From: Pseudomonas sp. ML96
Lineage (GTDB): Bacteria; Pseudomonadota; Gammaproteobacteria; Pseudomonadales; Pseudomonadaceae
Reading direction: 5' to 3'
Assembly (NCBI RefSeq): GCF_000761545.1
Contig: NZ_JPMY01000045.1
Span: forward strand, 62,001 to 126,000
Length of the DNA stretch: 64,000 nt
Both the position numbers and the translations under genes were made by a program. Of the stretch, positions 1-7,822 are shown piece by piece. The notes under the pieces were generated by a model. It was not told the DNA's origin. It made no database searches and saw only the letters and a list, made by a program, of their open reading frames with translations. Each line of letters begins with the position of its first letter. Position 1 is the stretch's first letter.

Positions 1-155
1 TCGGCAGTCTGGTGTTCTGCGGAGGAGGCTGCTTCGGCTGCTGTGGCGGCGACTGCGCCGTCGAACAACATGCGAGGTTCCAGCGCCGCGGCCAGGGGCG
101 CGCGCTTGGCTGTGTAGGGGCTTGCCTGGCGTTTGAACAGGTCAAGGAATTTCAC
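1..155 (-). CDS. N-terminus of giant LEPR-motif surface adhesin (partial)
   Basis: Only the first ~51 codons lie in the window; the gene runs off the left edge. The N-terminus reads KFLDLFKRQ followed about 20 residues later by LEPRMLFDGA and an Ala-rich stretch. LEPR...LLFDGA is the signature of the LEPR-XLL N-terminal domain found on very large repeat-containing (VCBS/cadherin/RTX-type) secreted adhesins. I chose GTG at 155 because GGAGG lies 5 nt upstream (165-161); an in-frame ATG at 167 would contain that SD and has none of its own. It is the last gene of a minus-strand run whose three upstream members are all export-type proteins, so it is the probable substrate. Total size, repeats and secretion signal are outside the window. 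Confidence 0.75.
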   Translation of the reverse strand, partial: MKFLDLFKRQASPYTAKRAPLAAALEPRMLFDGAVAATAAEAASSAEHQTA

Positions 156-252
156 AGGAACCTCCATGTCGGCACAGTCGTACCAATTTTTAGATTTTGC
201 GGAACTATCGAGAGAAATATGGGTCGGCGCAACGTTTTTCTTGATAGATAAG

Positions 253-2349
253 TCAGAAGCCACTTTCGCGTATGCCCAGTGCGGCGACCTTGCGCCAGAC
301 GAAGCCCAGGATCGATTGGCCTTGCCCGCTCAGTACCACCAGGCCGCGCAGGGGCTGCGTCACTTCGAGCTGTGTGTCGAGCAGTTGCAAGCGCGCACCA
401 TACTGGGCGCTGGTCGGCTCGGCCTCCTGAAACTCGTTGCGGCGTACGGCGAGGGGGCCCCCATGGTCCGAGGTCAGGGCTTCGAGCTGGATATGTGCGA
501 CGCCGGTCGTGTCGATCTCGTCCAGACGTACCGCTGCAGCGCTGCGACTGGGGTCATCGAAAATGAAGCGGCCTTCGGTGCCGGCCTCGATGCGCCACAG
601 TTCTGCTTCCGCCAGGTAGCCGCGTAACTGCAGGCCGGGCTCGACGATACGGGCCAGGGTCGTCTGCGGTGAGAGCCAGCGTCCAGGCATCAGGTTGGGT
701 GGCAGATCGCGCACGGTGCCGGCGGCAGGCGCACGAATCTCCAGGCGTTGGCGTTGTGCGGCCAGGCCCCGATACTCGGCGATAGCTTCGGCCAGCTGCT
801 GTTCTAGGACGGCAGCATCGCCGATGGTCTCGCTGCGTCCAGCCTGGCGGCGCAATTGCAGCTGAAGAATGTCTATCTCGCGGCGCACGATGATCTGGCG
901 TGAGTCGAGGTCGGGAGATTCCAGCTCCAGCAACAAGGCGCCTTTTTCCACCTGTTGGCCATCGCGTGCATGTAGCTGCTTGAGACGCGCCGCCACGGGG
1001 GCGTGCAGTGCATGATTGCCGGCAGCCTCCAACATGGCTGGGATTTCCACGGAACTGCGCCAAGGGATGACGAAAATACCGAGGGCCAGCAGCAGGGCGG
1101 CACCTGTCAGCAGACTCTTGCCTGGGTGGGCATGGCCACGGAGTTGCCACCACTCCTGCATTTCCCGCCAGACTGGCAGGCCGATGAACCACACCAGCTC
1201 GACCAGCATCAGGAAGATGCCCAGCACCTTGAAGAACATGTGGTATACGGCCAGAGCAATGCCGAGGAACAGTGCCGCACGCCACAACCAGGAACCGTAG
1301 CCCCAGAGCAGCAACTTGCGCTGCATGCTCGGCGACCAGGGTTCGGGTGCCGGCTCGCCATAGCCGAACAGTGCCTCGCGCAGGCGCCAGCGGCACAGAG
1401 CGAAGCCGCGTCCCTGCAGGTTGTCCACGCCCCACAAGTCGCTGAGCAGGAAGTAGCCGTCAAAGCGCATAAAGGGGTTGAGGTTGATAATCAGCGTGGT
1501 GATCCAGGTGGCGCTGGCCAGCATGAAGGCTGCCGTGCGTGCCGGCCCATCGGGCAGCAGCGACCAGGCGAGGAGGGCGATACAGGCCAGCACTAGCTCG
1601 GCGAGCACTCCGCCGGCACCGATCAGCAGGCGTGAGCGGCGGTCGTTGACGCGCCATGCGTCGCTGACGTCGGTGTAGAACATCGGCAGCATGACCATGA
1701 ACGCCAGTCCCATGCTCTGTACCCGGCAGCCGGCACGCTTGGCCATGTAAGCATGGCCGAACTCGTGGCAGAGCTTGGCGAAGGTCAGGGCGATGCCGAA
1801 CGACAGGGCGCCACCAAGGCTGAATAGATGAGGGAAGGTGGCGATGAAGCGTTCCCAGTCGCGGGCTACCAGGAATATGCCCAGGCACAGCAGCAACGGC
1901 AGGCCGAAGCGCAGCAGCTTGGTGCCGTGGCGCTGCAGCCAGGGCCAGGTGCGGCCCAGAAATGCATCAGGGCGCCATAGCGGGATACGGAAGAACAGGT
2001 ACTGGTGCAGCAGGCTTTTCCACAGGCCCTGGCGTTGCTGGGCGGCCTTGCCGGTGTAGCTCTGTCGCTGCTCGGTATCCATGGCTGCGATCAGGTCATA
2101 GCTGCGCAGGAAACTCAGCAGTTCTTGCAGATCCGTTTCTCCCAGCGGCACACCAGGCTCGCGATTGGCCGCCTGCAGCACTTGTGCTGCGTCGCCGAGT
2201 GGCCAATGGCGGAGCAGGCGTATGGCCTGGGCGCCGAGCTTGAAGTAGCGGCCGCGCAGAGGGTCGGCAAGCGTCCACTGTGGCGCGCCGTCCAAGCCCG
2301 GTGCCGCTTCGGATAACTGCAGGTCGGCGCGCAGTGCGGGGAGTTGCAT
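253..2349 (-). CDS. PqqD-like / M50 metalloprotease / HlyD fusion membrane protein
   Basis: 698 aa. Residues 1-90 resemble a PqqD-like winged-helix domain (peptide-binding in RiPP systems). Residues ~145-420 are a polytopic site-2-protease-like (M50) domain with the zinc motif HEFGH at 195-199 and the partner motif NPFMRFDG at 291-298, so the metal ligands look intact. Residues ~440-620 form a HlyD-type barrel-sandwich hybrid with a coiled-coil hairpin. It follows the GAF-HlyD gene with zero spacing (TAG then ATG) and precedes the LEPR adhesin by about 100 bp. Proteins of this architecture recur beside LEPR-type adhesins and are thought to process or export them; the exact role is not established. 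No ABC transporter is present in the visible part of the cluster. Confidence 0.8.
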   Translation of the reverse strand: MQLPALRADLQLSEAAPGLDGAPQWTLADPLRGRYFKLGAQAIRLLRHWPLGDAAQVLQAANREPGVPLGETDLQELLSFLRSYDLIAAMDTEQRQSYTGKAAQQRQGLWKSLLHQYLFFRIPLWRPDAFLGRTWPWLQRHGTKLLRFGLPLLLCLGIFLVARDWERFIATFPHLFSLGGALSFGIALTFAKLCHEFGHAYMAKRAGCRVQSMGLAFMVMLPMFYTDVSDAWRVNDRRSRLLIGAGGVLAELVLACIALLAWSLLPDGPARTAAFMLASATWITTLIINLNPFMRFDGYFLLSDLWGVDNLQGRGFALCRWRLREALFGYGEPAPEPWSPSMQRKLLLWGYGSWLWRAALFLGIALAVYHMFFKVLGIFLMLVELVWFIGLPVWREMQEWWQLRGHAHPGKSLLTGAALLLALGIFVIPWRSSVEIPAMLEAAGNHALHAPVAARLKQLHARDGQQVEKGALLLELESPDLDSRQIIVRREIDILQLQLRRQAGRSETIGDAAVLEQQLAEAIAEYRGLAAQRQRLEIRAPAAGTVRDLPPNLMPGRWLSPQTTLARIVEPGLQLRGYLAEAELWRIEAGTEGRFIFDDPSRSAAAVRLDEIDTTGVAHIQLEALTSDHGGPLAVRRNEFQEAEPTSAQYGARLQLLDTQLEVTQPLRGLVVLSGQGQSILGFVWRKVAALGIRESGF

Positions 2350-3669
2350 CTACAGGCCTATCGTTTGGCGCAGCGCGGCGAGTGGGCGGCGCAGTAGATA
2401 GAGGGCCAGCGGGCCGCGCTCGCCATAGAGTTTGGCGGTGCCACGCAGGCCTATGCGAGGTGGTGCGTCGGTGAATTCGCCATCCAGGCGATAGGCCAGT
2501 TGTCCGCTTGCCGTTTTCTGCGCCTCGTAGGCACTGCGTTGCAGGCGTGCTTCATGGCGGTGGAGCGGGTCGCTGTCGAGGAACAGGGCGATTTCGCTGC
2601 CGGGCTGGAAGCCCAGGGCATCACCGACGGCCAGCTCGATGCGCAGTTCCGCCTGCAGGGGATCGGCGATCTCCATCAGGCGCTCACCGGTCTGTACCGG
2701 TTTGCCGATCCAGCGCTGAGCGTCGGCAAATACCGCAATGCCGTCGCGCTCGGCGCGTACCTCGGTGCGGGCCAGCAGCTCGCGGGCGTAGTCGCGCTCG
2801 GCACGCTTCTGTTCCACGCGGGCGGCGAACAGATCGATTCGCGCGCTGGATTCGGCGTCGGCGAAGGCGCGCTGAGTGTTGGACTTGAGCTCGGCTTCGG
2901 CGACATTGAGGCTGCGTTCGGCAACGTCGGCCTGGGCCTTGATGCTGGTGGCGTCGAAACGTAGCAGTACGTCGCCTTTATTCACGGTCTGGTTGGGCTT
3001 GACCAGGAACTCGGCGATGACCCCGTCCAGAGGGGCTGCCACTACCTGGCCGCCTAGTGGCACCACTTCGGCAGGGGCCAGCACGGATTGGCGTATCGGT
3101 ATTAATAGAAGCAATAGGGCTGCTGCAGCTACTGTGAGGATCTTCTTGCGTGGCCAACGCAGGCGCCAGGGCTTGCGTGGCTGCAGGGCCAGCCAGGCAT
3201 GCGCGTAGCAGTTGCCGAGCTGACTTAGCAGTGCCTGCTCGGCCTCGCTCCAGGGCTGCTCACGGGCAATCCACAGGCCGCCGAAGGGTTGCTGCTGGCG
3301 ATCCAGCAGCGGCAACCAGAACACGAAGCCCGAGGACAGACTGTGCCAATCGGCCTGAGCCTGAGCGTCAAGCGAGTCGGAGGCCACGCTTTGTGCCTGA
3401 TCCGAACGCCCCTGGGCGTGTAGCTGGCTGACGGCGTTCTCGGTAAAGGCCACGAAGGGTGCGTTGGGCTCGACCACGCTGATGCCTGTCAGCGCGCGTA
3501 CCTTGCCGGCAATCAGCAGCGCTGCATGGCGAAAGCCGAACAGGCCTTGTGCATCGTTGACCAATGCGTAGGCCAGGCTGTCGATGTCCTTGGCGGCACG
3601 GGTCTGCTGTTGCAGAGCCAGTATCTGCGCGAATACCCGCTCGGCAAGGCCAGGCACCTGCGCGGTCAT
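2350..3669 (-). CDS. GAF domain-HlyD periplasmic adaptor protein
   Basis: 439 aa. Residues 1-165 look like a cytoplasmic GAF-type sensory domain. A single membrane segment follows (about 172-190, KILTVAAAALLLLLIPI), and residues ~195-420 are a HlyD/AcrA-like adaptor with paired lipoyl-like halves separated by a coiled coil rich in Ala/Glu/Arg. The topology therefore puts GAF in the cytoplasm and the adaptor in the periplasm. The start ATG at 3669 has GGAGGCGCC directly upstream and overlaps the stop of the preceding adaptor gene by 4 bp (ATGA), which indicates translational coupling. A sensor domain fused to an export adaptor suggests ligand-gated secretion, but that is inference. The GAF ligand cannot be told from sequence. 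Confidence 0.8.
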   Translation of the reverse strand: MTAQVPGLAERVFAQILALQQQTRAAKDIDSLAYALVNDAQGLFGFRHAALLIAGKVRALTGISVVEPNAPFVAFTENAVSQLHAQGRSDQAQSVASDSLDAQAQADWHSLSSGFVFWLPLLDRQQQPFGGLWIAREQPWSEAEQALLSQLGNCYAHAWLALQPRKPWRLRWPRKKILTVAAAALLLLLIPIRQSVLAPAEVVPLGGQVVAAPLDGVIAEFLVKPNQTVNKGDVLLRFDATSIKAQADVAERSLNVAEAELKSNTQRAFADAESSARIDLFAARVEQKRAERDYARELLARTEVRAERDGIAVFADAQRWIGKPVQTGERLMEIADPLQAELRIELAVGDALGFQPGSEIALFLDSDPLHRHEARLQRSAYEAQKTASGQLAYRLDGEFTDAPPRIGLRGTAKLYGERGPLALYLLRRPLAALRQTIGL

Positions 3670-4454
3670 GGCGCCTCCGTGAAGCGGGCGCTGCCGCTCA
3701 TGCCGGCTAGCAGGCCCTGGGTATCGGTCGGCAACGTGCCGATCAATAGCAGTGTCTGGCTGCCTTCGTCGATACGTGCGCCGAGGCGCTTGATCTCGAC
3801 CTGCAGTGGCTTGCCGGTTTCATCGGGGGTGAATTCGAAGTGCGTGCCGGGTTGCAGGCGGCCGAGCCAGCTCGACGGCACCAACAGATGAACCTCCAGG
3901 GTGCGGTTATCGACGATTTCTAGCAGTGGAGTACCGCTGGCGACGCTCTCGTGCGGCTGTGCCCTGCGCTGCACGACGCGGCCGTCGAAGGGGGCAGTCA
4001 CGCTGCAGCGCTTAACCTGTACCTGATAGACCTGGGCTTCGGCCTGGGCCTGGGCCTGCTTGGCTTCGGAGAGTGCCACTTCGAAGCGGCCTACCGAGTT
4101 GAGGGCAGCCAGCTGTTTGTTGTGGCCCAATTCCTCACGCGCAGCTCGCACGGCGGCTTGGGCGGCATTGAGCTGGGCCTGATAAGCGCTGCAGTCGAAG
4201 CGCACCAACGCGGCCCCTTTCTTGAAGTCCTGGCCGTCGGTATAAGGCATTTCGACGATGCGCCCCGCCAGCTCGCTGGACAGTACTGCCTGATCGCGGG
4301 CGCGCAGCACGCCTCGCACGGCACGTTCACTGGTGCTCTGGACTGGGCTGAGCGTCGAATCCAGAAGCGGGTCGCCTACTGGACTTTCCGCATGGCTCGC
4401 TTGGGCGATGATCAGGCTCAGAGCTAGGCCAAAGAGGCTTGGCGAGTAATGCAT
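3666..4454 (-). CDS. Periplasmic adaptor (membrane fusion) protein with signal peptide
   Basis: 262 aa from ATG at 4454, which has AGGGA 8-9 nt upstream and begins a classical signal peptide (HYSPSLFGLALSLIIAQASHA). A longer frame extends 19 codons upstream but would bury the signal peptide. The mature protein has a biotinyl/lipoyl-like domain, a coiled-coil hairpin rich in Ala and Gln, and beta-barrel segments typical of RND/MacA-type membrane fusion proteins. It is the first gene of the export cluster and overlaps the next gene by 4 bp. With the other two adaptor proteins it probably builds a periplasm-spanning conduit for the LEPR adhesin. No inner-membrane pump gene is visible beside it. 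Confidence 0.8.
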   Translation of the reverse strand: MHYSPSLFGLALSLIIAQASHAESPVGDPLLDSTLSPVQSTSERAVRGVLRARDQAVLSSELAGRIVEMPYTDGQDFKKGAALVRFDCSAYQAQLNAAQAAVRAAREELGHNKQLAALNSVGRFEVALSEAKQAQAQAEAQVYQVQVKRCSVTAPFDGRVVQRRAQPHESVASGTPLLEIVDNRTLEVHLLVPSSWLGRLQPGTHFEFTPDETGKPLQVEIKRLGARIDEGSQTLLLIGTLPTDTQGLLAGMSGSARFTEAP

Positions 4455-4533
4455 GGCGGCGTCCCTGTATGTCTTGTGCCGGCAGTGTACGGAAGAAGTA
4501 CCAGGCCGCAAATCTCGTACGTGGGATCAATAA

Positions 4534-4914
4534 AAAGCGAGCTCATTTAATTGTGATTCAGAAGGACTTGGGCACGGCTACGGTCAGGTCGAGGCTTACC
4601 TAAATGAGCAGGGCCAGATCAACGTGCGGCGCCTGCTTAATGACCCCCAACTGATCACAGCAGTAAGCGAGCGTCGTGGTTATTCACCGGCGATAACTGC
4701 CGCACTGAAAGAAGCTGGGTCTCTCCCTCAGATCCTCAAGTCAGGCGTCAGCTTCAGCGCTCCCTGCCAGCAGTTACGTGCAGGCAGGATTGATTACATG
4801 TTTGCCTACCCTACTGAGCTTGGCTGGTACGGCCACTTACACGGTGTCGACTCAGACACGGCTATAAGCGTCGCTCTCAAATCGATTGTGCAATTCCTGG
4901 GATCACTCAGTTGA
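4534..4914 (+). pseudogene. Remnant of a solute-binding protein family 3 (PBP2-like) gene
   Basis: An open frame from just after a TAA at 4531-4533 to TGA at 4912-4914 encodes about 126 residues including GLGHGYGQV, a run of charged residues, and LRAGRIDYMFAYPTE, which is typical of the second lobe and C-terminus of periplasmic amino-acid-type binding proteins. There is no signal peptide and no first lobe, and the only in-frame start (GTG 4624) lacks an SD. Base composition is more AT-rich than the flanking genes. I read it as the 3' half of a decayed gene, with the 5' half lost. A short functional protein starting at 4624 cannot be excluded but seems unlikely. Confidence 0.6.
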
Positions 4915-5033
4915 TCCATACAAAACTGCCCCTCAAAGAGTGTGGCTAGTCGAATTTCTCCAGTTCTCACTGGCAGCTATTGGCCGATTGCTGCCTGATG
5001 CATGACGCTGTAAACAATCGCTGCTTGAGCTGT

Positions 5034-5801
5034 TTACACCTGTGCTGTTCTGTTCTTGCGCAATAGATAGCTATCCATAATCCACCCATTCCTCTCCCGC
5101 GCTTCCGCGCGAGCCACGGCAATCCTCTCCGCCACCTCATCCAGCGCTCCAGCAATCAGAATCTCATCTGCCGTCCCCACATACGCCCCCCAATAGATAT
5201 GCAGCCCCTGCCCAACAAACCGTAGGTAGGTGTCCTTGGCATCGAGCATCACCGCCACGCTGTCCACGCCTTGCGGCCAGCCCCCGGCCAGTAGTCGGCC
5301 GGTGGTGATTTCCACGGCGCGGCCGATCTGGTTCAGCGGGACCCGGTGGCGGGCGGTAAGGGCCTGTAGGCTGGTGATGCCGGGGATCACGTCATAGCTG
5401 AGGTCGCTGCGCGCGGTGGCGATGGACTCGATGATGCGGATGCTGCTGTCGTACAGCGAGGGGTCGCCCCAGACCATGAAGGCGGCCGTCTCGCCGTCGC
5501 TCATCTGCTCGTCGATCAGTTGCTCGAACACCGCCTGCTTGTCGCGGTTCAGTTCGTCCACGCTGGCGCGGTAGTCGGTGGCGTCGCGTTCGCGTTCCGG
5601 CTGCTGGCCTTCGGCGAAGCGTGGGTTGTGGCTTTCAAGGAAACGCTCGCAAATTTCCCGGCGCAGGGCGTTGAGCTTGTGTTTGGCCGGGCCCTTGTCC
5701 ATCAGGAAGATCACGTCACTACGGCGCAGGGCCTTGATCGCCTGTTGGGTGATGTAGTCCGGGTCGCCGGCGCCGATGCCGACCAGCAGCAGTTCTTTCA
5801 T
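5034..5801 (-). CDS. cobF: Precorrin-6A synthase (deacetylating), CobF
   Basis: 255 aa, the usual length for CobF. It belongs to the tetrapyrrole (precorrin/corrin) methylase family: the N-terminus KELLLVGIGAGDPDYIT is the conserved SAM-binding strand-loop, and VWGDPSLYDS and PGITSLQALTARH are later family motifs. CobF methylates C-1 of precorrin-5 with loss of the acetyl unit and is specific to the aerobic pathway. The start at 5801 overlaps the stop of the VWA/ChlD frame by 4 bp (ATGA), so it belongs to the chlI-chlD transcript. An in-frame upstream extension exists but lies within the VWA gene. The 7-nt inverted repeat at 5010-5016/5031-5037 around its stop may contribute to termination, but no clear U-tract follows. 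Confidence 0.93.
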   Translation of the reverse strand: MKELLLVGIGAGDPDYITQQAIKALRRSDVIFLMDKGPAKHKLNALRREICERFLESHNPRFAEGQQPERERDATDYRASVDELNRDKQAVFEQLIDEQMSDGETAAFMVWGDPSLYDSSIRIIESIATARSDLSYDVIPGITSLQALTARHRVPLNQIGRAVEITTGRLLAGGWPQGVDSVAVMLDAKDTYLRFVGQGLHIYWGAYVGTADEILIAGALDEVAERIAVARAEARERNGWIMDSYLLRKNRTAQV

Positions 5802-6496
5802 GGTCTGTTCCAGGTGGGCGCGCGGCTTGCGGGCGCCAGTTCGTCGATATGGTGGTAGTCGGCGCCCAGCTCGCTGGCCAGCTGGCGGGCGCGGCCGAGG
5901 CGGATGGGCGCGCGCTCGATATCCAGCAGCAGGCCGGGGCAGGGTAGCGCGGTAAGCCGCGGCCAGTCGCATAGGCGGCCGTCGGTGAGCAGTAGCAGGC
6001 GCTGTTGTTCGCCTGGTTTATGGCGTTGCCGGCGCAGCAGCCAGGGAGTGGCCAGTTGCAGGGCCTCGATGATCGGCGTGCCGCCGCCGGCGCCGAGCTG
6101 TTGCAGCCAGGCGTGCAGTTCAGGCGATGCCTTCTGTCCCTGCCACAGCCAGCGCGGCTGGGCGCCACCGGCTTCGAGCACGGCCAGGCGTGCACGCTGG
6201 CGGTAGGCGCTGGCGAACAGCTCGGCGAGCAGGCCCTTGGCCTGGGCCAGGGCGCCGTGGTGGCGGGTGCTGGCCGAGGCGTCGACGATCACCAGCCACA
6301 GCTCGCCGGGGCGCAGGCGGCGGGCATGCCAGTGCAGGTCGGCGCGGCAGCCTGGGCGGCCATGGGCGAGGGTCGCCGGCCAGTCGATGCGTGTGGGCGT
6401 GCCGGTGCCGCGTGCGCCGCTGCGTCCGCCTTGGGCCTGGCCGGGTTGAGGTAGGGCATCCGCGCCTGGGGCCTGGCGCGGGCGGATGCTCAGGGC
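5798..6496 (-). CDS. chlD: VWA domain (ChlD-type cobalt chelatase subunit), read by -1 frameshift from chlI
   Basis: 232 codons in the -1 frame relative to chlI. After a Pro/Gly/Arg-rich linker comes IDWPATLA, then a von Willebrand factor A domain with the MIDAS-like LVIVDASAST, a GGGTPI loop and LLLTDGR. The frame has no ATG, GTG or TTG at its 5' end; the nearest such codon is inside the VWA core. The frame is, however, entered exactly by slippage at A-AAA-AAG (6502-6496) just before the chlI stop. The shifted product would be ~563 aa (331 + 232), the size of a ChlD-type subunit carrying an N-terminal AAA+ domain. A CTG at 6493 overlapping the chlI TGA is the only alternative start. It probably drives cobalt insertion with CobN. 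Confidence 0.8.
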   Translation of the reverse strand, partial: ALSIRPRQAPGADALPQPGQAQGGRSGARGTGTPTRIDWPATLAHGRPGCRADLHWHARRLRPGELWLVIVDASASTRHHGALAQAKGLLAELFASAYRQRARLAVLEAGGAQPRWLWQGQKASPELHAWLQQLGAGGGTPIIEALQLATPWLLRRQRHKPGEQQRLLLLTDGRLCDWPRLTALPCPGLLLDIERAPIRLGRARQLASELGADYHHIDELAPASRAPTWNRP

Positions 6497-6502
6497 TTTT
6501 TT
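6456..6502 (-). other. Programmed -1 ribosomal frameshift signal (slippery site plus stem-loop)
   Basis: Read on the minus strand: slippery heptamer A-AAA-AAG at 6502-6496, with chlI codons CCA AAA AAG in phase (the same phase as E. coli dnaX). A 6-nt spacer CCCTGA contains the chlI stop codon, then comes a hairpin with perfect 8-bp outer arms (GCATCCGC 6489-6482 with GCGGATGC 6463-6456) and further GC-rich pairing inside. Heptamer, spacing and stem all match a canonical -1 frameshift cassette. It connects ChlI to the VWA frame, which lacks its own start. Frameshifting that yields two chelatase subunits from one chlD gene has been reported in cobalamin producers (Antonov and co-workers, recalled from memory). 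Confidence 0.8.
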
Positions 6503-7488
6503 GGCCAGGTGGGCGGCTCGCGCCGTTCGCCGACCGCCACGGCCTGCGGCGGCAATGCTCCCCACTGGCCTTCGCCCTGCTCCTGCTGCGAGGGCTGCTG
6601 GGCCTGGTTCGATGCCGGTGGTTGGCTTGCGGCCGGCGGCGTTTGTTCGCGACGGCGATGGGCGAGGACGAAGGGTTCCAGAGCGTCGATGTCCTGGGCC
6701 TCGATCTGGCTGGCGCCGCGCCAGGCAGCATGGGCGCGGGCGCCGCGCAGCCACACCAGGTCGGCGCGCAGGCCGTCGACGGCGGCGGCGAAGCAGCGTT
6801 GGGCGATGGCGTCGAGGCTGGCGTCGTCCAGGGCGATTGCGCTCAGGCGCTGGCGGGCATCCATGCAGCGCTGGCGCAGGGTGTTCTGCTCGTTCTGCCA
6901 CTGGATGAGGAAGGCCTCGGGGGCATCGTCGAAGGCCAGGCGGCGGCGGATGATCTCGGCGCGCTGGGCCGGCTCGGGAGTGCCGCCGAGCTGCACCTTG
7001 AGGCCGAAGCGGTCGAGCAATTGCGGGCGCAGTTCGCCTTCCTCGGGGTTCATGGTGCCGATCAGCACGAAGCGCGCCGGGTGGCTATGCGACAGGCCAT
7101 CGCGCTCAATGTGGTTGATGCCGCTGGCGGCGACGTCGAGCAGCAGGTCGACCAGATGGTCGGGCAGCAGGTTGACCTCGTCGACGTAGAGCACGCCGCC
7201 GTGGGCATTGGCCAGCACGCCGGGGGAGAAGCGCACGCGGCCTTCGCCGAGCGCGGCATCCAGGTCGAGGGTGCCGACGATGCGTTCTTCGCTGGCGCCC
7301 AGCGGCAGGGTGACGAAGCGCCCACCGTCGAGCAGGTCGGCCACGCCGCGCGCCAGGGTGGACTTGGCCATGCCGCGCGGGCCTTCGATCAGCACGCCGC
7401 CCAGGGCCGGGTCGATGGCGGCCAGGCACAGCGCCAGCTTGAGCTCGTCGGCGGCCACCACGGCGGCAAGGGGGAAATGGGGCTGCAT
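6490..7488 (-). CDS. chlI: ChlI-type AAA+ ATPase subunit of cobalt chelatase
   Basis: 332 aa. Walker A is GPRGMAKST (about residues 40-48), Walker B is GVLYVDEVNLL, and the sensor region LIGTMNPEEGELRPQLLDRFG is characteristic of Mg-chelatase ChlI/BchI ATPases. The C-terminal ~80 residues become Gln/Pro-rich, a linker that continues into the VWA frame. I chose ATG 7488 because GAGG lies about 9 nt upstream; a longer reading (to 7566) runs into the divergent leader-peptide region. In organisms with CobN but no CobS/CobT, ChlI/ChlD proteins supply the ATPase module for cobalt insertion into hydrogenobyrinate a,c-diamide. The normal stop gives the small subunit; slippage at 6496-6502 gives the ChlI-VWA fusion. 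Confidence 0.9.
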   Translation of the reverse strand: MQPHFPLAAVVAADELKLALCLAAIDPALGGVLIEGPRGMAKSTLARGVADLLDGGRFVTLPLGASEERIVGTLDLDAALGEGRVRFSPGVLANAHGGVLYVDEVNLLPDHLVDLLLDVAASGINHIERDGLSHSHPARFVLIGTMNPEEGELRPQLLDRFGLKVQLGGTPEPAQRAEIIRRRLAFDDAPEAFLIQWQNEQNTLRQRCMDARQRLSAIALDDASLDAIAQRCFAAAVDGLRADLVWLRGARAHAAWRGASQIEAQDIDALEPFVLAHRRREQTPPAASQPPASNQAQQPSQQEQGEGQWGALPPQAVAVGERREPPTWPKKP

Positions 7489-7564
7489 GGCGTTACCTCG
7501 GATCAAAGGTTGAAAGAGAGCGGGAGGATCGGTTAGCGTGGCAGCCATCGTTTTGGAGATCAGC

Positions 7565-7693
7565 ATGTCGTCTCGTCCTTCCCTGAACCGCCTCGTTCGC
7601 TCCGCCGCTGTCGGCGTGGCTGGCGTGCGTGCGCAGGTCGAGGCCGTCGCTTATTTCTTTTATGGGTATTGGTTTAGCCAGCGGCGCGCCTGA
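7565..7693 (+). CDS. Aromatic leader peptide 1 of DAHP synthase attenuator
   Basis: 42 codons, preceded by GGAG 6 nt upstream (7555-7558). Residues 30-37 are YFFYGYWF: seven of eight consecutive codons (7652-7675) specify Tyr, Phe or Trp. The peptide stops at 7693, about 50 nt before a perfect intrinsic terminator (7743-7781), and the next long gene is DAHP synthase, the first enzyme of aromatic amino acid synthesis. A hairpin of 7-bp arms (7686-7692/7701-7707) spans the stop codon and could be the pause/protector structure. All of this is the arrangement of ribosome-mediated attenuation. I could not resolve the antiterminator by eye. A weak promoter TTGAAA-18-TAGCGT is possible at 7510-7539. 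Confidence 0.82.
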   Translation: MSSRPSLNRLVRSAAVGVAGVRAQVEAVAYFFYGYWFSQRRA

Positions 7694-7742
7694 TACCCCA
7701 CAGGCGCCCCAGAGCAAAGGGTCGCCACCAGCCAGTTTCACG

Positions 7743-7781
7743 AAACCCCGGTCGGCCACCCGACCGGGGTTTTTGTTTTTT
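7743..7781 (+). terminator. Intrinsic terminator of the DAHP synthase leader (attenuator)
   Basis: Perfect 13-bp stem: AAACCCCGGTCGG at 7743-7755 and its complement at 7760-7772, with a CCAC loop, running into TTTTTGTTTTTT. It lies after leader peptide 1 and about 200 nt before the DAHP synthase start on the same strand, where a plain terminator would silence the gene. A conditional role is therefore likely. Confidence 0.9.
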
Positions 7782-7822
7782 CGGCCCACAAGGCCAACAC
7801 GATGCACACAGAGGATCGAAAC

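Noticed and set aside
12..627. Short plus-strand frames at the left edge
   Set aside because: They are antisense to the adhesin start and the M50 gene and have no SD or domain.
5801..5972. Longer N-terminus for cobF
   Set aside because: The extension is Arg/Pro-rich sequence antisense in character and overlaps the VWA domain frame; the SAM-binding strand starts right at 5801.
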